A stretch of 64,000 nucleotides of DNA from Lentisalinibacter sediminis (GCF_040706615.1 NZ_JAPDRF010000001.1:496001-560000); one strand, 5' to 3'; shown: positions 44,679 through 53,491, counted from the stretch's first letter. Notes: generated from the letters alone by a model not told the origin. Numbers and translations are program-made.

Positions 44679-44958
44679 AGGCTTCCACTCGGGCTTTTAA
44701 TTTTTGTCCGGGCCTGAAAGTCACCACACGTCGTGCGGAGATCGGTATTTCCTCACCCGTCTTCGGGTTGCGGCCCGGCCGCTCGTTCTTGTCCCGAAGG
44801 TCGAAGTTACCGAAGCCCGAAAGCTTTATTTGTTCGCCGGCGGCCAGTGCGGACCGGAGGTCCTCGAAGAAAAGGTCGACCAGTTCGCGAGCTTCTCTCT
44901 TGTTGAGACCCAGCTCGTTGAACAGCGACTCCGCCATTGCTGCCTTCGTCAGTGCCAT
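44659..44958 (-). CDS. ihfA: Integration host factor subunit alpha
   Basis: 99 residues, DNABII fold. LTKAAMAESLFNELGLNKREA at the start (shown as LTKAAMAESLF and NELGLNKREA), KLSGFGNFDLRDK, and the DNA-intercalating arm GRNPKTGEEIPISARRVVTF with its Pro. It forms the IHF heterodimer with IhfB, encoded at 60365. The start codon shares one base with the pheT stop, as in other gammaproteobacteria. Confidence 0.97.
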   Translation of the reverse strand: MALTKAAMAESLFNELGLNKREARELVDLFFEDLRSALAAGEQIKLSGFGNFDLRDKNERPGRNPKTGEEIPISARRVVTFRPGQKLKARVEAYAGTGK

Positions 44959-47333
44959 CAGTCTCTCAGTTTCGCTCCGAAGTCCCGTTCCAGAATCTGC
45001 ACTGCCGAACGCACGGCGGCATCCGCTTCATCGTCGGTAAGGGTGCGCGATGTTTCTTGCAAAATCAAGCCTAAAGCTACGCTTTTTAGCCCTTCTTCTA
45101 TGCCCTTGCCACGGTACACATCGAACACACGAACTTCCCGCAGCGCCCCTTCGCCGACGTCGCCCAGTGCCGCGGCCATGGCGCCGACCGCCACCGCGTC
45201 CGCCACCAGCACGGCGATGTCGCGGCGCACCGACGGATAGCGCGAGATCGGCGCTGATACCGGCACTTTCGCCGCGAATGCAGCGGTGAAATCCACTTCG
45301 AGGAGCAAGACCGACTCCGGCAGGTCGAGCCGGGACGCCAGGGCCGGGTGCAGCCGGCCGATATGCCCGAGCCGCTCTCCACCCCTCAGTACCGCAGCGC
45401 ACTGGCCCGGGTGCATCGCGGGATGGGCTGCCGGCTCCGTCCGCACGGCGGCGGCATCGCCGCTCAGTGCCAGCGCGGCCTCCAGATCCGACTTCATGTC
45501 GAAGAAATCCGCAGGACGCTCCTCCGCACCCCACTGCTCGGGCAGCACCGCGCCGCAGGCCACCGCCGCAAGCCGGGGTTCTTCCACCACCGAACCCTCG
45601 GCGCCCGAGAAGCACACGCCGATCTCGAACAGCCGCACCCGCGCGCGCTGACGGCTCACGTTCCTCGCGACAGCCTCCAGCAGCCCCGGCAGCAGCGAGG
45701 AGCGCATGACCGACAGCTCGGAGGAGATGGGGTTGGCCAGCGTGAGCCCACCGCTCTCGCCCATGATCTCCTGCTGGCGCCTCGGATCGACGAAGCTGTA
45801 CGTAATCGCCTCGTGATAACCGCGATCGACCATGACCGAGCGCACCCGGTCCCGGTCCACCGCAGTCTCGGTCACCGCCGGCAGACCCAGGGCGCCTCGC
45901 GTCCGGATCTCCGGGATCTCGTCGTAGCCATGGACACGGGCGACCTCTTCTATGAGGTCCTCCTCGATGGCGATGTCGAAACGGAAGGTGGGCGGCGTGA
46001 CCTCCCAGCCCTCGTCGACCGGCGTCACCGTATTGCCGAGCCGCGCCAGGATGTCCCGGATCTCGGCGTCCTCGAGGCTTACCCCGAGGACCCGCGCCAG
46101 CCGGTGCCGGCGCAGGAGCACCGCCGGACGAGCCGGCAGGCAGGCTTCGTCCGCGACCTCGGTCACCGGGCCCGGCGTGCCGCCGGCGATGCCGACCAGC
46201 AGCGCCGTCGCCCGTTCGATGGCCCGCCGCTGCTCGAGCGGATCCACGCCGCGCTCGAAACGCATGGAAGCATCGGTGTGCAGCCCGAAGCGCCGCGCCC
46301 GGCCGGCGAGTGCGTCGGGCGTGAAGAACGCCCCCTCCAGCAGCACGTCGACGGTGCCCTCGCTCACCGCGGTGGACCCGCCGCCCATGATGCCGGCCAG
46401 CCCGATCGGGCCCCGGTCGTCCGCGATGACCAGTATCTCGCCGTCCACTTCCACCGTGCGTCCGTCCAGGAGTTCCAGTGACTCGCCCTCCTCGCCGGCG
46501 CGAACCTGTATCGCCCCCTGCAACAGTCCGAGATCGTAGCCGTGTAGCGGCTGTCCGTACTCCAGCAGCACGTAATTCGTCACGTCGACGACGGGATGGA
46601 TGGCGCGGACGCCGCTGCGCCGCAGCCGCTCCTGCATCCACAGGGGCGTGCGGGCGCCGGCGTCTATGCCGCGCACGACGCGGCCGATGAACCGCGGGCA
46701 GCGCTCCGGGGCCAGCACCCGGACGGGATGAGTGTCGTCGCTGGCGGCGTCGACCGACGGCACCGACGGATCCGCCAGGGCGGCGCCGGTGAAGGTCGCC
46801 ACCTCACGCGCGACCCCGAGGACACTGAAGCAGTCGCCCCGGTTCGGCGTGAGGTCGATATCGATGACGGTATCCGGCAGGCCGAGCAGTTCGCCGAGCG
46901 GCGTGCCCGCGCTCGCATCCGCCGGCAGTTCCATGATGCCGTCGGATTCCTCGCCGAGACCGAGTTCGGCGATGGAACAGAGCATGCCCGCCGACTCGAC
47001 GCCCCGCAGTTTGGCCCGCTTCAGCTTTACGCCGTTCGGCAGCACGGTGCCGGGCAGGGCGAGGGCCGAACGCAGCCCGGCGCGAACGTTCGGAGCGCCG
47101 CAGACGATCTGTACTTCGTCGCCGCCGGTGGCGACCCGGCAGACGCTCAGCCGGTCGGCACCCGGATGAGCCGCGACGTCCAGCACCTCGCCCACCATGA
47201 CGCCCTCGAGCCCGGCGCCGAAGCGCTCCGTCCCGTCCACCTCCAGACCCGCGAGGGTGAGGCGTTCGACCAGCGCATCGGTCGACACGTCGGGATCCAC
47301 CCAGCGGCGCAGCCATGTCTCGCTGATCTTCAT
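44958..47333 (-). CDS. pheT: Phenylalanyl-tRNA synthetase beta subunit
   Basis: 791 residues, full length. Domain order: tRNA-binding EMAP-like domain (about 40-150; VCRVATGGDEVQIVCGAPN), B1 core, B3/4 editing domain, B5 domains (FRFDIAIEEDLIEEVARVHG), and the C-terminal anticodon-binding FDX-ACB domain (ISRYPSVRRDIAVLV). It forms an (alpha-beta)2 enzyme with PheS. ATGA overlap with pheS. Confidence 0.96.
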   Translation of the reverse strand: MKISETWLRRWVDPDVSTDALVERLTLAGLEVDGTERFGAGLEGVMVGEVLDVAAHPGADRLSVCRVATGGDEVQIVCGAPNVRAGLRSALALPGTVLPNGVKLKRAKLRGVESAGMLCSIAELGLGEESDGIMELPADASAGTPLGELLGLPDTVIDIDLTPNRGDCFSVLGVAREVATFTGAALADPSVPSVDAASDDTHPVRVLAPERCPRFIGRVVRGIDAGARTPLWMQERLRRSGVRAIHPVVDVTNYVLLEYGQPLHGYDLGLLQGAIQVRAGEEGESLELLDGRTVEVDGEILVIADDRGPIGLAGIMGGGSTAVSEGTVDVLLEGAFFTPDALAGRARRFGLHTDASMRFERGVDPLEQRRAIERATALLVGIAGGTPGPVTEVADEACLPARPAVLLRRHRLARVLGVSLEDAEIRDILARLGNTVTPVDEGWEVTPPTFRFDIAIEEDLIEEVARVHGYDEIPEIRTRGALGLPAVTETAVDRDRVRSVMVDRGYHEAITYSFVDPRRQQEIMGESGGLTLANPISSELSVMRSSLLPGLLEAVARNVSRQRARVRLFEIGVCFSGAEGSVVEEPRLAAVACGAVLPEQWGAEERPADFFDMKSDLEAALALSGDAAAVRTEPAAHPAMHPGQCAAVLRGGERLGHIGRLHPALASRLDLPESVLLLEVDFTAAFAAKVPVSAPISRYPSVRRDIAVLVADAVAVGAMAAALGDVGEGALREVRVFDVYRGKGIEEGLKSVALGLILQETSRTLTDDEADAAVRSAVQILERDFGAKLRD

Positions 47334-48319
47334 CGGCCCGCGAACTGCTCGAGGAAGGCAAGATCGTTATCGAAGAAGGTGCGCAGGTCGCGGACGTCGT
47401 AGCGCAGCATCGCCAGCCGCTCCACGCCCATGCCGAACGCGTAACCGGTGTACTCCTCCGGATCGACGCCGACGTTGCGCAGCACGTTCGGGTGCACCAT
47501 GCCGCAGCCCAGGATCTCCAGCCAGCGGCCCTGTTCGGAGAGCACGTCCACCTCGGCGGAGGGTTCGGTGAACGGGAAATACGACGGCCGGAACCGCAGC
47601 GTGGCGCGGCGTTCGAAGAACTGCTCGACGAAGTCGTGCAGCACCGCCTTCAGGTTGGCGAAGCTGACGTCGCGGTCGATCACCAGGCCTTCCACCTGAT
47701 GGAACATGGGTGTGTGGGTCTGGTCGGAGTCGCAGCGATAGACCCGCCCCGGCGAGATGATGCGGATCGGCACGCCTTCGGCCTGCATGGCGCGGATCTG
47801 GACCGGCGAGGTGTGCGTGCGCAGCAGGTGGCCGCCCGGGAAATAGAACGTGTCGTGCATGGCACGGGCGGGATGATTCTCGGGGATGTTCAGGGCCGTA
47901 AAGTTGTGGAAATCGTCCTCGATCTCCGGCCCTTCGCGCACCTGGAAACCCGCGTTGCGGAAGATCGCCTCCATGCGCTCCAGCGCACGCACGACGGGAT
48001 GGCGGCCGCCGGGACGCTGACCGCGGCCCGACAGCGTGACGTCGAGCGCCTCCGCCGCCAGGCCCGCCTCCAGCGCCTCGGCCTCCAGCGCCGCCCGGCG
48101 CTCGCCGATGGCATCGGCGACTGCACGCTTCGCCGCATTGATGCGCTGGCCTGCCGCCGGCCGCTCCCCGGCCGGCAGGCCGCCCAGGCTCTTCAGCGCT
48201 GCAGTGAGCTCGCCCTTCTTGCCGAGCAGCCGGACCCGGATGCGGTCCAGCGCATCGAGGTCCGAGGCCGCGGCGATATCCTCGCGCGCACGCGCTTCGA
48301 TCGCGTCGAGATCAAGCAT
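47330..48319 (-). CDS. pheS: Phenylalanyl-tRNA synthetase alpha subunit
   Basis: 329 residues. An N-terminal coiled coil (1-90) is followed by the class II catalytic core with HPVVRALERMEAIFRNAGF, HTSPVQIRAM, VYRCDSDQTHTPMFHQVEG and the motif 3 region FGMGVERLAMLRYDVRDLR. It attaches Phe to tRNA-Phe. No phe leader peptide is visible in the 36-nt gap after rplT, so it is read from the infC promoter. Confidence 0.97.
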   Translation of the reverse strand: MLDLDAIEARAREDIAAASDLDALDRIRVRLLGKKGELTAALKSLGGLPAGERPAAGQRINAAKRAVADAIGERRAALEAEALEAGLAAEALDVTLSGRGQRPGGRHPVVRALERMEAIFRNAGFQVREGPEIEDDFHNFTALNIPENHPARAMHDTFYFPGGHLLRTHTSPVQIRAMQAEGVPIRIISPGRVYRCDSDQTHTPMFHQVEGLVIDRDVSFANLKAVLHDFVEQFFERRATLRFRPSYFPFTEPSAEVDVLSEQGRWLEILGCGMVHPNVLRNVGVDPEEYTGYAFGMGVERLAMLRYDVRDLRTFFDNDLAFLEQFAGR

Positions 48320-48355
48320 GCTTCCAGGGTTCCCGCTGCGGGGTCCCCGCCCCGG

Positions 48356-48715
48356 TCAGGCGGAGAGACTTGCCCTGGCCTGCTCGGCGATGGCGGCGAA
48401 GCCCTCCGGATCGTGCACAGCGATGTCCGCGAGGACCTTGCGGTCGATCTCGATCTCGGCCTTCTTCAGGCCATTCATCAGTCGGCTGTAGGACAGGCCG
48501 TTGGCCCGCGCAGCCGCGTTGATGCGGGTGATCCAGAGCGCGCGGAACTCGCGCTTGCGATTCCGGCGGTCACGGTAGGCGTACTGGCCGGCCTTGATGA
48601 CCGCCTGCTTCGCCACCCGGTAAGTCTTGCGCCGCGCGCCGTAATAGCCCTTCGCCTTGTCGAGCACTTTCTTGTGCCGACCGCGGGCGATGACGCCTCG
48701 TTTCACTCGTGCCAT
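48356..48715 (-). CDS. rplT: 50S ribosomal protein L20
   Basis: 119 residues, typical: MARVKRGVIARGRHKKVLDK, GYYGARRKTYRVAKQAV, RDRRNRKREFRALWITRINAA given in parts as RDRRNRKREFR and ALWITRINAA. L20 binds 23S rRNA, and in other bacteria also its own rpmI-rplT mRNA to repress translation. Confidence 0.98.
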   Translation of the reverse strand: MARVKRGVIARGRHKKVLDKAKGYYGARRKTYRVAKQAVIKAGQYAYRDRRNRKREFRALWITRINAAARANGLSYSRLMNGLKKAEIEIDRKVLADIAVHDPEGFAAIAEQARASLSA

Positions 48716-48728
48716 GTTCCTGCCCTCC

Positions 48729-48926
48729 TCAGCTGTACGGCAGCATGCGACGCACGGCCGGTACGTCGGCGTCGGCTACCTGGAGTGTGTGACGAAGATG
48801 GCGCTTACGCTTGGTGCTCTTCTTCGTCAGGATGTGGTTGAGGTGGGACTGGGAACGCTTGTAGCCACCCTTGCCCGTGCGGCGGAAGCGCTTGGCGGCG
48901 CCCCGGTTGGTCTTCATCTTCGACAT
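48729..48926 (-). CDS. rpmI: 50S ribosomal protein L35
   Basis: 65 residues from ATG 48926 with GGAG upstream: MSKMKTNRGAAKRFRRTGKG, SHLNHILTKKSTKRKRHLR. Sits between infC and rplT as in most bacteria. Confidence 0.97.
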   Translation of the reverse strand: MSKMKTNRGAAKRFRRTGKGGYKRSQSHLNHILTKKSTKRKRHLRHTLQVADADVPAVRRMLPYS

Positions 48927-49034
48927 TGTCGTCTCCGTTTTGTCTGGCCCGGTACCGGTCATTGCCGGATCAGGCGGGCTCGGCACCCGCAGGTGTCCTC
49001 GCCACTTCTCTTTATGTCGGGCCTGAAGGCCCTC

Positions 49035-49553
49035 CTACTTCTTTCTCGGGGCAAGCACCATGACCATCTGCCGCCCTTCCATCTGCGGCATCTGCTCGAC
49101 GGTGGCGAGCTCCTCGAGATCGTCGCGTACTCTCGCCAGCAGTTTGGCGCCGAGTTCCTGATGGGCCATCTCCCGGCCCCGGAATCTCAGCGTCACCTTC
49201 GTCTTGTCGCCAGTGGTGAGGAACCTCGTGAGATTCCTCAGTTTCACCTGGTAGTCACCCTCGTCCGTATTCGGCCGGAACTTGACTTCCTTGACGTGGA
49301 CCTGCTTCTGCTTGCGCTTGGCGGTCTGGGCCTTCTTGTTCTGCTCGAAGACGTACTTGCCGTAGTCCATGATCCGGCACACGGGCGGATCGGCGTTCGG
49401 CGACACTTCCACCAGATCCATGCTCTGGCCGGATGAAAGCTCGAGTGCTTCGGACAGTGGCAGTACGCCGACCTGGTCCCCGTCGGCTCCGATGACTCTG
49501 ACCGTCGACGCATCGATCTCGTCGTTGCGTCGGACGCGTTTTGCTGCAGCGAT
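49035..49553 (-). CDS. infC: Translation initiation factor IF-3, AUC start
   Basis: 172 residues counted from ATC 49553. GGAGG lies 8 nt upstream, and the resulting N-terminus (M)AAAKRVRRNDEI matches the normal beginning of IF-3. An in-frame TTG at 49568 lacks a ribosome site and is the only nearby canonical alternative. Core motifs are VDLVEVSPNADPPVCRIMDYG-like (LVEVSPNADPPVCRIMDYGK in this protein), KFRPNTDEGDYQVKLRN and TLRFRGREMAH. A rare AUN start is the known basis of infC autoregulation, because IF-3 rejects non-AUG/GUG/UUG starts. thrS, usually upstream, is absent. Confidence 0.95.
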   Translation of the reverse strand: MAAAKRVRRNDEIDASTVRVIGADGDQVGVLPLSEALELSSGQSMDLVEVSPNADPPVCRIMDYGKYVFEQNKKAQTAKRKQKQVHVKEVKFRPNTDEGDYQVKLRNLTRFLTTGDKTKVTLRFRGREMAHQELGAKLLARVRDDLEELATVEQMPQMEGRQMVMVLAPRKK

Positions 49554-49640
49554 ACGAAGTTCCTCCAATAAACAACGGCCGCGGCTCGCGACCCGTCCCG
49601 CCGGCCCGTCGAGGCCGACCCGGGTAAGCGCGTGCCCACG

Positions 49641-49665
49641 GCCCGTGTCGAACACGGACACGGGC
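49641..49665 (-). other. Stable hairpin in the infC mRNA leader
   Basis: GCCCGTGTC (49665-49657) pairs perfectly with GACACGGGC (49649-49641) across a 7-nt loop. It lies about 90 nt before the AUC start and 40 nt after the predicted transcription start. No U-tract follows. It may stabilise or regulate the leader. Confidence 0.5.
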
Positions 49666-49704
49666 GCTCTCGCCATCGCCCGTATACCGTTCGCAGATTC
49701 CGGA

Positions 49705-49733
49705 ATTTTATCGCCGGCCCCGCCCGGAGACAA
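49705..49733 (-). promoter_or_regulatory. Promoter of the infC operon
   Basis: Minus strand TTGTCT (49733-49728), 17-bp spacer, TAAAAT (49710-49705). Transcription would begin near 49698, giving a leader of about 145 nt. The 250 bp between tRNA-Val and infC contain no other gene. Confidence 0.65.
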
Positions 49734-49806
49734 GCCCGGAGCGGCGCAATTTTACTCGCCGCAACAGTCTGTTGGCCGTCTCCGGAGGCACCCGCCGGGA
49801 TGCGAC

Positions 49807-49881
49807 TGGTGGGCGATGGTGGGATCGAACCACCGACCTCCACGATGTCAACGTGGCGCTCTACCCCTGAGCTAATCGCCC
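49807..49881 (-). tRNA. tRNA-Val (GAC)
   Basis: 75 nt with encoded CCA (49809-49807). Acceptor GGGCGAT/ATCGCCC, D arm AGCTCAGGGGTAGAGC, anticodon stem CCACG/CGTGG with loop TTGACAT (anticodon GAC), T arm GGTTCGATCC. It occupies the place upstream of infC where thrS is usually found. Confidence 0.95.
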
Positions 49882-49905
49882 GCCTCCCCCTCGCAGGGGT
49901 GCGCA

Positions 49906-49935
49906 AAGATACCGGATTGTCACCAATGCAGGCAA
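49906..49935 (-). promoter_or_regulatory. Promoter of tRNA-Val
   Basis: Minus strand TTGCCT (49935-49930), 18-bp spacer, TATCTT (49911-49906), followed by the G/C-rich segment TGCGCACCCC, the discriminator type seen at stringently controlled tRNA promoters. Confidence 0.55.
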
Positions 49936-49940
49936 GCCGA

Positions 49941-51965
49941 TCAGCCGGCCGCCACGTCGTCCAGCCCGAGCCCGACGCGGCGGATGCGCTCGATCTCGTC
50001 GCGCAGCTTCGCCGCCTCCTCGAACTCCAGGTCCCGGGCGTGACGGTACATCTGCTGCTCCAGCCGGTTCGCCTTGCGCAGCAGCTCATCCTCGCTCATG
50101 CCCTCCCACGCCGGATGGTCCTCGGCCACCCGCCGGCGCCCGCGGCCCCGACCGGGCGCCGAACGGGCACCCTCCATGATGTCCGCTACCTGCTTGCGGA
50201 TGGTCTGGGGCGATATCCCGTGCTCGGCATTGAAGGCCTCCTGCTTCGACCGGCGGCGATCCGTCTCCTCCAGCGCCCGCTGCATGGAGCCGGTGATCCG
50301 GTCCGCGTAGAGAATGGCCTTGCCGTGGATATTCCGGGCCGCCCTGCCGATGGTCTGGATCAGCGACCCCTCGGAGCGCAGGAACCCCTCCTTGTCCGCG
50401 TCCAGGATCGCCACCAGGGAGACCTCGGGCATGTCCAGGCCCTCGCGCAGCAGGTTGATGCCCACCAGCACGTCGAACTCGCCGAGACGCAGGTCGCGAA
50501 TGATCTCCGTGCGCTCGACGGTATCGATATCGGAGTGAAGGTAGCGCACCCGCACCGAGTGCTCGGCCAGATATTCGGTGAGATCCTCCGCCATGCGCTT
50601 GGTCAGCGTCGTGATCAGCACCCGCTCGTCCAGATCCACCCGCTCCCGGATCTCGGACAGCACGTCGTCCACCTGGGCGCGCACCGGCCGCACCTCCACC
50701 GCGGGGTCGACCAGACCCGTGGGCCGGACCACCTGCTCGACCACCGCGTCCGCATGCTCGTGCTCGTAGCGCCCCGGGGTCGCCGAGACGTAGACCGTCT
50801 GGGGTGCCAGCGCCTCGAATTCGTCGAAGCGCAGCGGCCGGTTGTCCAGCGCCGAGGGCAGCCGGAAACCGTACTCGACCAGCGTCTCCTTGCGGGATCG
50901 GTCGCCCTTGTACATGCCGCCGAGCTGGGGGATGGTCACGTGGCTTTCGTCGACGATCAGCATCGCGTCCGGCGGCAGATAGTCGAACAGGCACGGCGGC
51001 GGCTCCCCCGGCGCCCGGCCGGAGAGGTAGCGGGAGTAGTTCTCGATGCCCTGGCAGTAACCGAGTTCGGCGATCATCTCCAGATCGAACTGGGTGCGCT
51101 GCTCCAGACGCTGCGCCTCCAGCAGCTTGCCGATGTCCCGCAGTACCGCGAGCCGCTCCTTCAGCTCCAGCTTGATGTCGTCGATGGCGGCCAGCAGCCG
51201 CTCCCGCGGGGTCACGTAATGGGTCTTCGGATAGACCGTCAGCCGGGGCACCCGGGCCGTGACCTCCCCGGTCAACGGATCGAACCAGGCCAGCGACTCG
51301 ATCTCGTCGTCGAACAGCTCGATGCGCACCGCCTCGCGCTCGGATTCCGCCGGGAAGACGTCGATCAGGTCGCCGCGCACCCGATAGGTGCCCTGGGAGA
51401 GCTCCATCTCGTTGCGCTTGTACTGCATCTCCGCCAGCTTGCGCAGGATCGTGCGCTGGTCGAGCCGGTCGCCCCGGACCAGGTGCAGCACCATGCTGAA
51501 ATACGCCTCCGGGTCGCCCAGACCGTAGATGGCGGATACCGTGGCGACGATGATCGCATCCGGGCGCTCGATCAGCGCCTTGGTCGCCGACAGCCGCATC
51601 TGCTCGATGTGGTCGTTGATCGACGCGTCCTTCTCGATGTACGTATCCGAGGCGGGCACGTACGCCTCGGGCTGGTAGTAATCGTAATAGGAGACGAAGT
51701 ACTCCACCGCGTTATTGGGGAAGAACTCGCGGAACTCGCCGTAGAGCTGGGCCGCCAGCGTCTTGTTCGGCGCCAGAACAATGGTCGGGCGCTGCACCTG
51801 CTGCACCACGTTGGCGATCGTGAACGTCTTGCCGGAGCCGGTGACACCGAGCAGGATCTGGCGGGCGAGCCCGTCGCGCACCCCCTCCACGAGAGAGCGT
51901 ATAGCCTCCGGCTGGTCGCCGGCGGGTTCGTAGTTCGAAGCCAGTGTGAAGTGTCGTTCGGACAT
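49941..51965 (-). CDS. uvrB: UvrABC excinuclease subunit B
   Basis: 674 residues from ATG 51965 (MSERHFTLASNYEPAGDQPE); a longer frame upstream is unlike the family. DEAD-like helicase fold with Walker A GVTGSGKTFT (Lys46), the DNA-gripping beta-hairpin region YYDYYQPEAYVP, Walker B-type DESHVT, helicase motif QTIGRAARN, and the C-terminal UVR domain (RDLEFEEAAKLRDEIERI) that contacts UvrC. It verifies damage in nucleotide excision repair. Monocistronic by position. An SOS box is not evident upstream. Confidence 0.97.
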   Translation of the reverse strand: MSERHFTLASNYEPAGDQPEAIRSLVEGVRDGLARQILLGVTGSGKTFTIANVVQQVQRPTIVLAPNKTLAAQLYGEFREFFPNNAVEYFVSYYDYYQPEAYVPASDTYIEKDASINDHIEQMRLSATKALIERPDAIIVATVSAIYGLGDPEAYFSMVLHLVRGDRLDQRTILRKLAEMQYKRNEMELSQGTYRVRGDLIDVFPAESEREAVRIELFDDEIESLAWFDPLTGEVTARVPRLTVYPKTHYVTPRERLLAAIDDIKLELKERLAVLRDIGKLLEAQRLEQRTQFDLEMIAELGYCQGIENYSRYLSGRAPGEPPPCLFDYLPPDAMLIVDESHVTIPQLGGMYKGDRSRKETLVEYGFRLPSALDNRPLRFDEFEALAPQTVYVSATPGRYEHEHADAVVEQVVRPTGLVDPAVEVRPVRAQVDDVLSEIRERVDLDERVLITTLTKRMAEDLTEYLAEHSVRVRYLHSDIDTVERTEIIRDLRLGEFDVLVGINLLREGLDMPEVSLVAILDADKEGFLRSEGSLIQTIGRAARNIHGKAILYADRITGSMQRALEETDRRRSKQEAFNAEHGISPQTIRKQVADIMEGARSAPGRGRGRRRVAEDHPAWEGMSEDELLRKANRLEQQMYRHARDLEFEEAAKLRDEIERIRRVGLGLDDVAAG

Positions 51966-51991
51966 CGCTCGAGTGGGGAAGCTATGTGTAG

Positions 51992-52018
51992 TGGCCAGGA
52001 TCGCCAGGATCACCAGGG
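51992..52018. repeat. Three 9-bp tandem units between uvrB and the aminotransferase gene
   Basis: TGGCCAGGA, TCGCCAGGA, TCACCAGGG in direct succession, in the divergent gap upstream of both genes. The unit resembles that at 40034-40060 (9-bp period with a CC-GG core). It might be a slippage-prone spacer or a dispersed repeat family. Confidence 0.6.
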
Positions 52019-52090
52019 TCGCCTTCCCGGTTGGGGGCCCGACAGCGTTCCAGTACCATTCGGCGGAGAAACCCGCCCGGAGGCAAACGT

Positions 52091-53290
52091 TTGAGTCTAA
52101 CAGTTTCGACCCGGCTGAGCCGCGTGCGTCCCTCGCCTACCATGGCCGTCACGGCTCTCGCCGCCGAGCTGCGTGCCGCCGGCAGGGACGTCATCGGCCT
52201 CGGCGCCGGCGAGCCCGATTTCGACACGCCGGAGCACATCCGCGAGGCGGCCATCGAGGCGATCCGCGCTGGCCGCACCCGCTATACCGCGGTGGACGGT
52301 ATTGCGGAGCTGCGGGAAGCCGTGGCAGATAAGTTCCGCCGCGACAACGGACTGGAGTATGCGGCGGAGCGCGTCATCGTCTCCGGCGGTGCCAAACAGA
52401 TCTGCTACAACGTCTGCCAGGCGGTGCTGAATCCGGGCGACGAGGCCGTGATCCAGGCGCCCTACTGGGTCTCCTATCCGGACATGGTGCGTCTCGCGGC
52501 CGGCGAACCGGTCATCGTGGAGACCGGTCTCGAGAGCGGCTTCCGCATGCGGCCCGAGCAGCTCGAAGCGGCCATCACGCCCCGGACCCGGCTCGTGATT
52601 CTGAACAGTCCCGGCAACCCCAGCGGCGCCGGCTACCGCCGCGAGGACCTGGCCGCGCTGGGCGAGGTGCTCGCCGGCCACCCGGACATCGTCGTCGCCA
52701 CGGACGAGATCTACGAGCACATCTGGTGGGCGGACGAGCCGTTCACCTCCTTCGCCGAGGCCTGCCCGGCGCTGCTCGAGCGCACCGTAACCATCAACGG
52801 GGTCTCCAAGTGCTACGCGATGACCGGCTGGCGGATCGGCTACGCGGCCGGACCGGCGACCCTGATCGGCGCAATGAAGAAAATCCAGAGCCAGAGCACC
52901 TCGAACGCCTGCACGATCTCCCAGTACGCCGCGCTGGCCGCCCTGACCGGCGACCAGTCTTGCGTCGCCGAAATGAACCAGGCATTCCGGCAGCGGCACG
53001 ACTTCGTGGTCGACGCCCTGAACGCCATCGACGGCGTCGCCTGCCGGCCCGGCGAAGGCACCTTCTACGCCTTCGCCGATGCCCGGGAGGCCATCGCGCG
53101 TCTCGGCATGGCCGACGACACCGACCTCTGCCGGATGCTGCTGAACGAGGTCGGCGTCGCCGTGGTGCCCGGGTCTGCGTTCGGCACGCCCGGACACTTC
53201 CGGTTGTCGTACGCCTGCGGCCTGGAGACGCTGAGGGACGCGCTCGGGCGGCTCGAATCGGCCCTTGCCGGCCGGGACGCGGTCACTTGA
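52091..53290 (+). CDS. aspC: Class I aspartate aminotransferase
   Basis: 399 residues from TTG 52091, which has GGAGG (52079-52083) 7 nt upstream. Fold-type I PLP enzyme of the Thermus-type (I-gamma) group: LGAGEPDFDTPEHI, GGAKQICYNVCQ, LNSPGNPSGA, TDEIYEH, catalytic Lys240 in NGVSKCYAMTGWRIGY, and the substrate-carboxylate Arg in FRLSYA. It exchanges aspartate/oxaloacetate with glutamate; prephenate or other keto-acid activity is possible in this group. The stop codon forms part of the next promoter. Confidence 0.92.
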   Translation: MSLTVSTRLSRVRPSPTMAVTALAAELRAAGRDVIGLGAGEPDFDTPEHIREAAIEAIRAGRTRYTAVDGIAELREAVADKFRRDNGLEYAAERVIVSGGAKQICYNVCQAVLNPGDEAVIQAPYWVSYPDMVRLAAGEPVIVETGLESGFRMRPEQLEAAITPRTRLVILNSPGNPSGAGYRREDLAALGEVLAGHPDIVVATDEIYEHIWWADEPFTSFAEACPALLERTVTINGVSKCYAMTGWRIGYAAGPATLIGAMKKIQSQSTSNACTISQYAALAALTGDQSCVAEMNQAFRQRHDFVVDALNAIDGVACRPGEGTFYAFADAREAIARLGMADDTDLCRMLLNEVGVAVVPGSAFGTPGHFRLSYACGLETLRDALGRLESALAGRDAVT

Positions 53291-53315
53291 CTTGGGTTGC
53301 CGCCTCCCCCAGAAT
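53287..53315 (+). promoter_or_regulatory. Promoter of tRNA-Asn overlapping the aspC stop codon
   Basis: TTGACT (53287-53292) contains the aspC TGA stop. After a 17-bp spacer comes CAGAAT (53310-53315), then a G/C-rich segment. A perfect 16-bp palindrome (CTGCGGCG plus complement, 53326-53341) lies just after the predicted start. Confidence 0.55.
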
Positions 53316-53352
53316 TCTGCGCCTGCTGCGGCGCGCCGCAGCGTCCTGCCAT

Positions 53353-53428
53353 TCCCCGGTAGCTCAGTTGGTAGAGCGGTTGACTGTTAATCAATTGGTC
53401 GCTGGTTCGAGTCCGGCCCGGGGAGCCA
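53353..53428 (+). tRNA. tRNA-Asn (GTT)
   Basis: 76 nt with encoded CCA (53426-53428). Acceptor TCCCCGG/CCGGGGA, discriminator G, D arm AGCTCAGTTGGTAGAGC, anticodon loop CTGTTAA (anticodon GTT), T arm GGTTCGAGTCC. Confidence 0.95.
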
Positions 53429-53465
53429 GATTCCGGAATCCCTGGTAGTACCGGAGATGTCCTCG

Positions 53466-53491
53466 AAAGCCCGCCACAGTGCGGGCTTTTT
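53466..53491 (+). terminator. Intrinsic terminator of tRNA-Asn
   Basis: AAAGCCCGC (53466-53474) pairs with GCGGGCTTT (53481-53489), 6-nt loop, T-run to 53491. It lies 37 nt after the tRNA. Confidence 0.9.

Noticed and set aside
48320..48355. A pheM-like leader peptide or attenuator before pheS
   Set aside because: The gap is only 36 nt, with no Phe-rich peptide and no terminator hairpin.
49632..52094. 820-codon open frame on the plus strand opposite uvrB
   Set aside because: It is the antisense shadow of uvrB and also crosses a tRNA gene. No protein family features.
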